Source: JAGOBP01 sp964550855
GTDB taxonomy: Bacteria; Chloroflexota; Anaerolineae; Fen-1058
Assembly: GCA_964550855.1 (NCBI GenBank)
Contig: CAZKBQ010000020.1
Span: 1 to 64,000, forward strand
DNA: 64,000 bases
Direction of reading: 5' to 3'
Shown piece by piece: positions 58,275 through 64,000 of this stretch. The position numbers and the translations under genes are program-made. Numbering within the stretch: position 1 is the first letter of the stretch; the number at the start of each line of letters is the position of its first letter. The notes below the pieces were generated by a model. The model was not told the DNA's origin and did no database searches. It was given only the letters and a program-made list of their open reading frames with translations.

Positions 58275-58493
58275 TTACTTGGCCCGGGCACGGACCTCGG
58301 CGCCTTTCAGCGGCGCGCCGAACAGCGGCGCGAGCAGGCAGATGTCCAGCACGCCTGCCAGCAGCGGTACCAGGCCGATGACAGCCGGCACCACTCCGCC
58401 GCCCAGCAACAGGCCCCACGCAATCAACAGCACACCGGCCACGATTCGCACGCCCCGTCCCAATCCGCTCGCCATAAACGCTGCAAAAGCCAT
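58275..58493 (-). CDS. Small DUF2892 (YgaP-like) membrane protein
   Basis: 72 residues, AGGAGG six bases before the ATG. Two helices (about 14-32, 36-56): RGVRIVAGVLLIAWGLLLGG and VIGLVPLLAGVLDICLLAPLFG, ending GAPLKG. The block LDxCLLAPLFGAPL is typical of the membrane half of YgaP. In E. coli it is fused to a rhodanese. Here the rhodanese at 19738 is separate and distant. Directly upstream of osmC and probably co-transcribed. Confidence 0.9.
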   Translation of the reverse strand: MAFAAFMASGLGRGVRIVAGVLLIAWGLLLGGGVVPAVIGLVPLLAGVLDICLLAPLFGAPLKGAEVRARAK

Positions 58494-58581
58494 CGTCAGC
58501 CTCCTGTGGACATTTGATTTTGGTCTTTCACAGCGTTAGATGCGCGGCCCGCGCGGAGGTGACACGGCAATTGTGGGCGGT

Positions 58582-59073
58582 TCAGGGTCGCAGCCAATCA
58601 CGCTCGATAAGGTCAACCAGGGCGGCGGCATCGTCCAGCGGCACGCAGGGCACACCCAGATCGATCGGGTAATCGGCGGCAATCGCGTAGAGTTCGTGCG
58701 GGGTGCAAATCAATTCCGTGCTGTTGGCCTGCCGCGACACTTCCACGCGCACTCGAGCTTCGCGTTTGTAGCCCTCGGTCAAAATCACATCCACGCCGGT
58801 CAGCTCTGCAGCGATTTCGTCCAAGGTTAGTTCGCGGTCCAGGCGGCGCACGGCAGCCAGCTTGGACGGCGAGCCGATTACTGTCCAGTCGGCGCCGGCG
58901 TGAAAGTGCCGGTAGGAGTCCTTGCCCGGATGATCGATCTCAAACTGGTGGGCGTCGCGCTTGATGGTGCCCACGCGATAACCGCGACGCTTCAACTCGG
59001 GGATCAGCTTTTCGATCAGGGTGGTTTTGCCGGCGTCCGATTTGCCGACGATGGAGATGACAGGAACGCTCAT
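58582..59073 (-). CDS. mobB: Molybdopterin-guanine dinucleotide biosynthesis protein MobB
   Basis: 163 residues from ATG 59073, eight bases after the kinase stop. P-loop GKSDAGKTTL, KRDAHQFEIDHPGKDSYRHFHAGAD and DVILTEGYKREARVRVEVSR are the MobB blocks. It binds GTP and helps transfer GMP to molybdopterin for the bis-MGD cofactor. No other molybdenum gene is nearby. Placed downstream of a giant sensor kinase, perhaps by chance. Confidence 0.92.
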   Translation of the reverse strand: MSVPVISIVGKSDAGKTTLIEKLIPELKRRGYRVGTIKRDAHQFEIDHPGKDSYRHFHAGADWTVIGSPSKLAAVRRLDRELTLDEIAAELTGVDVILTEGYKREARVRVEVSRQANSTELICTPHELYAIAADYPIDLGVPCVPLDDAAALVDLIERDWLRP

Positions 59074-59081
59074 CGCATGCC

Positions 59082-62000
59082 TCACACGGCCGGTTTCAAC
59101 CACACGGTAAAGACCGCGCCCTGGCCCGGTTGGCTGTCAACCGTGATTTGTCCACCCAGACGATCGACGATTTGCCGGGAGATGGCCAGCCCCAGCCCGG
59201 TGCCGGCCGCGCCCGATTTGCGGCCGGCCTCACCCCGATAGAACCGTTCGAACAAATGCGGCCGATCGGCCTCAGAAATGCCCGGCCCGCTGTTCTTCAC
59301 TGAAAAGGTGGCCCACCGCTGATCTTCGCTTTGCTGCCAGCCGATGATTACCGACACTGTCCCGCCGGCGGGCGTGTAGTTGATGGCGTTGGTCAGCAGG
59401 TTGGAGGCCACCTGCACAAGCAGCGTGGAATCGGCCACGGCCATCACGCGTCCCGGCTCGGCCTGATAGTCCACCGTCAACTGCCGGGCAGAGGCCAGCG
59501 CCGATCGATCAGCGACCAGCGGGGCCAGCAGGGTCGCCAGATCGATCGGGACCAATTCGGTCTTGGTCGTGCCCAGATCGAGCCGCGACAGATCCAGCAG
59601 GTCCTCGATCAGCTGCTCCAGCCGGGCCGTTTCGCGCCGCAAAGTCTGCAGGTATTCGGGTTGTTTTTCGGGTTTGCCGCGCGTGAGCAGGCTGAGGTAC
59701 AGCTTGACGTTGGCGATGGGCGTGCGCAATTCGTGACTGACGTTGGATACGAATTCGTCTTTGAGCCGATCCAGCTCTTTTTGATGGGTGATGTCGCGCT
59801 GCACACCCACAAACCCCGTGATCTGGCCGGCCGCGTCGGTGAGCGGCGCGATGGTCAGGGCCGCATCGTACAAGGTGCCGTCTTTGCGTCGATTGACCAG
59901 CTCGCCCTGCCAGATGTGGCCGCGCTTGATGCGCGTCCACATCTCGTGATACAGGGCAGGCGATGTGTGGCCGCTCTGCCACAGGCGCGAGTTCTGCCCC
60001 ACAACCTCGTCGTTCTGGAAGCCGGTCAGACGTTCCATGGCCGGGTTGATGTACTGGATTTGACCGTCCAGATCGGTCAGGATGATGCCCTCGCCGGCCG
60101 TATCCAGCACGGCCGCCGTGCGCTTGCGCTCCAGTTCCAATTCCATGGTTCGATCGATCACGCGCGCTTCCAGTTCCTCGGCATGGCGGCGGACGGCTTC
60201 GTTGAGCTGGGCGTTCTCAATGGCGATGGCGGCTTGATTGGCGAAAGCGGCCGCTGTCTCGCCGATGGTGTCGTCATAGGCATTGACGGTGGCGCTGTCC
60301 AGATTCAAGATGCCCAACAGCCGGCCCTTGACCCGCAGCGCCGCGCCGATCCAGGATCGGATGTATTCATTGCCGTAGTCCAACACCCAATGCGGATCGC
60401 GGTGGGTATCCGGAATGACGATGTAGCGTCGGTGCGGCTGCCCCCAGCGTTCCTGCAGCGTCGAGGTCATCACCATGCTGGCGATGCGCTGGCTGAGTGC
60501 CACGTCCGGGAAGCCGCGCCCGGCCACCAGCGAGGTGTGCTCGCCGTCGATCAGCTGGATCGATACACTGTCAAAGTTGACGACGCGCGCCAGCAGATCG
60601 AACAGGTATTCAAAGACCTCATCCAGGCTCATCTCCGCCGTCAACAGCGCGCCCACGGCTTGCAGGGTTTGTGCCAGTTTCAGCTGCTTGCGCTCGGCCT
60701 CAAACAGGCGAACGTTATCAAGCGCCACCGCCGATTGATTGGCCAGCGTCTGCGCCAGGCGGATTTCCGTTTCGGTCCACAACCGCTCTATCCGGCTGTC
60801 CCACAGCACCACATAGCCGTGCATCTGGCCGGCCACCATCAGCGGCACGCACAGCGCGCTCTTGCCACCGTAGCGCCGCAAATCTTCCAGCATGGCCGGA
60901 TCAGCATCAACCTGGCTGACCAGGGTGACGCTGGGCCGGCCATTTTTAAGCGCTTCCACCGTCTGCGGAAATTCGCTAAGCGCGTGCGTCGTGCCCACAT
61001 CGGAGATTCGCTCCAGATCATTGGCCGTCGGGGCGAGATAATCGGAAATGACGGTCGCCGTTTCAGCCTGCCAGTCAATTTCCAGGACATACGTGCTGGT
61101 CGCGTCGATAATCGCGGCCAGGCGTGAGCTCACGCTCCGCAGCACCGTGGCGCGATCAAGCGTGGCCGTAATCTCGACACTGCTATCGAAGAGAGCGGCC
61201 AGTTCGCGCACTCGCCGCTGCGACTGATCGAACAGCTGCGCATTGCCGATGGCGACGGCCGCCTGCGCGGCCAGGATTTGCAGTCGCTCGGCGTGCAGCG
61301 GTGTAAAGAAGCCGCGCAGACCGCTATACAGCACCAGCACATTGGTCACCCGTCCGCCAATCTGAATGGGCGCGGCTACAAACGAGCGAATCCAGTTGAA
61401 CGGCGCTGATTCCACCCAGCCGGGATCATCGCGCACATCGCCTATGGCCAGCGCCTGACGCTCCACGACCAGCTGGTGCAGGTTGGGCGTGCCGCTCACT
61501 GCGAACCGCATGGCGCGGAAGATCTCTTCCTCGGCGGGCGGCAACTGGCCAAAGATGCGCGCCACGCGCGCCGTGTCGCCCTCGATCTCCAGAATCGACG
61601 CCAGATCATTGGGCACGATCTGCCCCACCGCCGACAGCAGGCGCATCAGCACCACGTCGATGTCCAGCGAACTGGTCAACACTCCCGCCGTGTCATGCAG
61701 CGCCTCGGACAGCGCACGCTGCTCACGCTCAAACTCAAACAGCCGCGCGTTCTCAATGGCAATGGCTGCCTGGTTGGCAAAAGCCTGCAGCCGCTCGGCC
61801 TGAGCCGCCGTAAAGAAGTCGGGCTGATGGCTGTCCAGATGGATGAAGCCCACCACCGCATCACGCAGACAGATGGGCGCACTCAGCGCGCTGCGCTGCC
61901 AGCCGGTCTCAGGCAGCCTGACCCAGCCTTCATAAACCTCCGTGTCCGGCACGATAAACGGCTGGCGGGTGCGCAGCATGTGCGCCAGGTTTGCCACTTC

Positions 62001-63839
62001 ATCCACCTGAAAACTCAGCGCCGCTACGGCCGCGTCCAGCTCCGGCGAAATGCGATCGTAGCCGTGCCGCCGCGCGATCCGCGCCTGGCGCGTCGCCGGA
62101 TCGATCAACATGATGTTGGCGGCATCGTGCGGCACCACCCGACCGATGTTCGCCAGCATCCGATCGAGCACCTCGTCGAAATTGAGCGTGCTGTTGATAA
62201 TGGCCGAGGTGTCGCGCAGGGCCTCCGCCAGCCCGCGCTGTTGTCGCTCGGCTTCAAACAACCGCGCGTTTTGAATCGCCGCGGCGGCGGTATTGGCAAT
62301 GAGCGTCAACAGCGCGGCGTCGGCCTGATCGTACCGGTCGCGCGCATAGCTCTGCACCTGCAGTACGCCAATCGCCTCATCTTCGGCCAACAGCGGTGCC
62401 GACAACGCCGACTGCGTGTGTGGCGCCTCGCCAATGGCAACGGTACGCGGCGTCAGCCTGACACGCGCCTGAAAATCATTGGTAATCACCGTCCGGCGCG
62501 TGCGGATCGCCTCGCTCTGTGGGCCGCTGCCCAGCGGCAGCGCCGGCAGTTCGCTCACGTCCAGCGGCGCGCCTTCGTGCACGCCATATACGCAGCGGAT
62601 CTGCTGCGCAGCCGCATCATACTCGGATAGCAGCAACAACGACACATCACCCAGCAGCTGCTGCACGGTGGCCGCAATCTGCCGGTAGATGTGCGGCAGA
62701 TCGTGCGTCTGAATCAGGGCGCGCCCCAGCGCGTTGATGGTGGCCAGATCTTCGGCCTGTCGTTGGGCCAGATCATAGGCCGCCGCGCGATGCAGCGCCG
62801 TGGCCGCAATATCGGCCAGCGCCGTCAGCAGGCGCACTTCGTCATGGCCGATGGGCAGCTGCCGGCCGATCGCCAGCAACCCGATCGGTTTCTGCTCGAT
62901 CAATAACGGCACTATCGCCACGGAATCGGCGTCGAAGACCGGATCGGTGCGCGGTGCGTCGTGCGTCCGATCAGCCACCAGATAAGGCTGGCCGGTGCGT
63001 AAGACTTCGCCGGCCGGCATGACGGCGGTTGAAAAGTGCCGACCCTGCAGCGACTGCCAGACGCCGTAAGCCTGGTTGATCTCCACCTCGTCTGCCGGGG
63101 GACGATACAGGCCAATCGCCGCGCCGTCCACCGCCAGACTGCCCGTGACCTGCGTCAGGATGCGCGGCAGCATGTCGGCCTGAGTGAGTGTGGCCCGCAG
63201 GGCCGATGCCATCCCGACAATCGCTTCCAATTCGGCCGCCGTCTGCTGGCGGGCCGTGATGTCGCGCGCCACACCGTGAACGCCGATCAGTTTTTCGCCG
63301 GCGTCGTACAACAGCTTGCGGTTAATCTCCAGCACGATGGGCCGACCGCTGCGATGCAGCAGTGTCAGTTCGTACACGGTGTTGGGCTCACCGTTGGTGT
63401 CAGCCAACAATTGCCCGGTGGGGAAAGAAGACCGATCGGGGGTGAGTGAAGCCAGATCGCGTCCGAGAAGTTCGTCGGGCCGATAGCCCAGGATAGGTTC
63501 GACCGACGCACTGATCGAGGTAAAGCGCCCGGCCACATCCAGCGTAAACACGATGTCGCTGGCATTGTCCACCAGGTTGCGGTATCGGGCTTCGGCGTTT
63601 TCGAGCGCGGTGATACTGCGGTGGATCAGACCATACAGAATCAGGCCGGACACTACCACAAACACGCCATATTTGATGATGTCCAGCACCATGCCCGTCC
63701 GGGTGTCACTGACCAGCTGAGCCACCACCATCTCGCCCACGGCCAGGACGCCCAGCGTGACAATGGCATAGGCCAATGTGAGGCGCAGCGAGCGGCGGCG
63801 CAACGTCTGGGAAGAAAGCCGTTGTGACGACTTGGTCAT
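59082..63839 (-). CDS. Giant sensor histidine kinase with two PAS and six GAF domains
   Basis: 1585 residues, AGGGAG six bases before the ATG. Two N-terminal helices (about 17-38, 43-66), PAS (about 80-195), then six GAF domains in series (about 205-355, 365-535, 545-700, 712-870, 880-1050, 1060-1225). Several end in the AAIAIENA(R/Q)L motif. A second PAS (about 1235-1350), HisKA with phosphoacceptor VSNVSHELRTP (His in SHE), and HATPase_c with NLLTNAINYTP, GPGISEADRPHLFERF, GTGLGLAIS. No receiver domain. It must partner a separate response regulator, not seen here. Six GAFs imply many ligands or a very long signalling stalk. Confidence 0.93.
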   Translation of the reverse strand: MTKSSQRLSSQTLRRRSLRLTLAYAIVTLGVLAVGEMVVAQLVSDTRTGMVLDIIKYGVFVVVSGLILYGLIHRSITALENAEARYRNLVDNASDIVFTLDVAGRFTSISASVEPILGYRPDELLGRDLASLTPDRSSFPTGQLLADTNGEPNTVYELTLLHRSGRPIVLEINRKLLYDAGEKLIGVHGVARDITARQQTAAELEAIVGMASALRATLTQADMLPRILTQVTGSLAVDGAAIGLYRPPADEVEINQAYGVWQSLQGRHFSTAVMPAGEVLRTGQPYLVADRTHDAPRTDPVFDADSVAIVPLLIEQKPIGLLAIGRQLPIGHDEVRLLTALADIAATALHRAAAYDLAQRQAEDLATINALGRALIQTHDLPHIYRQIAATVQQLLGDVSLLLLSEYDAAAQQIRCVYGVHEGAPLDVSELPALPLGSGPQSEAIRTRRTVITNDFQARVRLTPRTVAIGEAPHTQSALSAPLLAEDEAIGVLQVQSYARDRYDQADAALLTLIANTAAAAIQNARLFEAERQQRGLAEALRDTSAIINSTLNFDEVLDRMLANIGRVVPHDAANIMLIDPATRQARIARRHGYDRISPELDAAVAALSFQVDEVANLAHMLRTRQPFIVPDTEVYEGWVRLPETGWQRSALSAPICLRDAVVGFIHLDSHQPDFFTAAQAERLQAFANQAAIAIENARLFEFEREQRALSEALHDTAGVLTSSLDIDVVLMRLLSAVGQIVPNDLASILEIEGDTARVARIFGQLPPAEEEIFRAMRFAVSGTPNLHQLVVERQALAIGDVRDDPGWVESAPFNWIRSFVAAPIQIGGRVTNVLVLYSGLRGFFTPLHAERLQILAAQAAVAIGNAQLFDQSQRRVRELAALFDSSVEITATLDRATVLRSVSSRLAAIIDATSTYVLEIDWQAETATVISDYLAPTANDLERISDVGTTHALSEFPQTVEALKNGRPSVTLVSQVDADPAMLEDLRRYGGKSALCVPLMVAGQMHGYVVLWDSRIERLWTETEIRLAQTLANQSAVALDNVRLFEAERKQLKLAQTLQAVGALLTAEMSLDEVFEYLFDLLARVVNFDSVSIQLIDGEHTSLVAGRGFPDVALSQRIASMVMTSTLQERWGQPHRRYIVIPDTHRDPHWVLDYGNEYIRSWIGAALRVKGRLLGILNLDSATVNAYDDTIGETAAAFANQAAIAIENAQLNEAVRRHAEELEARVIDRTMELELERKRTAAVLDTAGEGIILTDLDGQIQYINPAMERLTGFQNDEVVGQNSRLWQSGHTSPALYHEMWTRIKRGHIWQGELVNRRKDGTLYDAALTIAPLTDAAGQITGFVGVQRDITHQKELDRLKDEFVSNVSHELRTPIANVKLYLSLLTRGKPEKQPEYLQTLRRETARLEQLIEDLLDLSRLDLGTTKTELVPIDLATLLAPLVADRSALASARQLTVDYQAEPGRVMAVADSTLLVQVASNLLTNAINYTPAGGTVSVIIGWQQSEDQRWATFSVKNSGPGISEADRPHLFERFYRGEAGRKSGAAGTGLGLAISRQIVDRLGGQITVDSQPGQGAVFTVWLKPAV

Positions 63840-63972
63840 GAATCGCTCCCTGTCGGCGGCGCACCGCCTCGAGCCGGTGCCGTGGCTGGCATACGAACAA
63901 GCTGATTAGCGGTGACCGGCCGCCGCCGGTGATCAGCAGAACATGGTGAATCGGACAGCCGCGCCGGCTGTC

Positions 63973-64000
63973 TTAGCTGGCCGGTCGCAGCCAGATGGTA
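63973..64000 (-). CDS. C-terminal end of a second histidine kinase, cut by the right edge
   Basis: The last nine minus-strand codons read TIWLRPAS and TAA (63975-63973). This closely matches the end of the 59082 kinase (TVWLKPAV), the last strand of the HATPase fold. So a paralogous kinase probably lies upstream. An inverted repeat (GACAGCC/GGCTGTC, about 63954-63972) follows. The call rests on only eight residues. Confidence 0.55.

Noticed and set aside
59331..61127. Long plus-strand frame of 598 codons opposite the giant kinase
   Set aside because: Antisense shadow; low-complexity composition and no recognisable domain.
63836..64000. Open minus-strand frame with an ATGA junction to the giant kinase
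   Set aside because: Its translation (YHLAATGQLRQPARLSD and onward) looks like noise. Another frame ends in TIWLRPAS and a stop, matching a kinase C-terminus, so the coupled frame is not credible.
1..64000. tRNA or rRNA genes
   Set aside because: No spacer shows the T-loop GTTCGAATC block with a matching acceptor stem, and no rRNA-like stretch is present. This was judged by eye only.

Overview
The window looks like a chromosomal segment of a GC-rich, probably uncultured member of Chloroflexota (Anaerolineae/Caldilineae-like). This is inferred from Pro/Thr-rich linkers in exported proteins, a hrcA-grpE-dnaK-dnaJ operon under a perfect CIRCE element, very large multi-GAF sensor kinases, a UbiA/UbiX/UbiD menaquinone cluster and an ordinary house-keeping sigma factor. 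A run of ten N inside dnaK shows that it comes from a scaffolded draft assembly. No tRNA, rRNA, CRISPR array, transposase or phage gene was seen. Most genes lie on the minus strand.

Layout. 1-3948: tripartite efflux system (ATPase, FtsX-type permease, HlyD adaptor cut by the left edge). 4142-6711: an exported tandem cyanophycinase-like protein, then infA with its own promoter and a terminator-like hairpin in its leader. 6761-12760: heat-shock operon hrcA-grpE-dnaK-dnaJ followed by prmA. 12866-18272: secreted beta-propeller protein, then cell-envelope genes (polyprenyl-phosphate sugar transferase, GT2 glycosyltransferase, murE). 18323-20519: PHP phosphatase, a small membrane protein, rhodanese and DUF302 proteins. 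20592-28366: two PMT-type glycosyltransferases, comEA, metG, primary sigma factor, DUF177. 28620-31345: rdgB, alpha/beta hydrolase, trxB, cold-shock protein. 31525-33776: a lipoprotein and two tandem paralogues of unknown function.

33893-40186 is a compact seven-gene operon. UbiD, UbiX and UbiA homologues are followed by a complete ABC importer (binding lipoprotein, ATPase, permease) and then UbiE. This is the late, futalosine-type half of menaquinone synthesis wrapped around an uptake system, and it is one of the two most interesting loci here.

40366-47184: a methyltransferase, a large LuxR/MalT-type ATPase regulator, a GNAT protein, an FHA-winged-helix regulator with an almost leaderless promoter, and two small exported proteins. 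47286-50855 is the other outstanding gene. It encodes a protein of about 1190 residues that fuses a polytopic membrane [4Fe-4S] module, two near-identical [2Fe-2S] modules and a NirB-like FAD/NAD(P)H oxidoreductase. 51231-64000: class A penicillin-binding protein, receptor-type adenylate cyclase, a DUF5666 protein, OsmC, a DUF2892 protein, MobB, a 1585-residue six-GAF histidine kinase and the extreme C-terminus of a second kinase at the right edge.

Two genome-wide signatures cut across the genes. Short iterated intergenic motifs (TAACGAG/TAATGCG, AACGTAA, CACGGAGAA, GGCTGATG and others) often form long hairpins and have entered at least two coding genes in frame. The palindrome CGATCG is conspicuously frequent.
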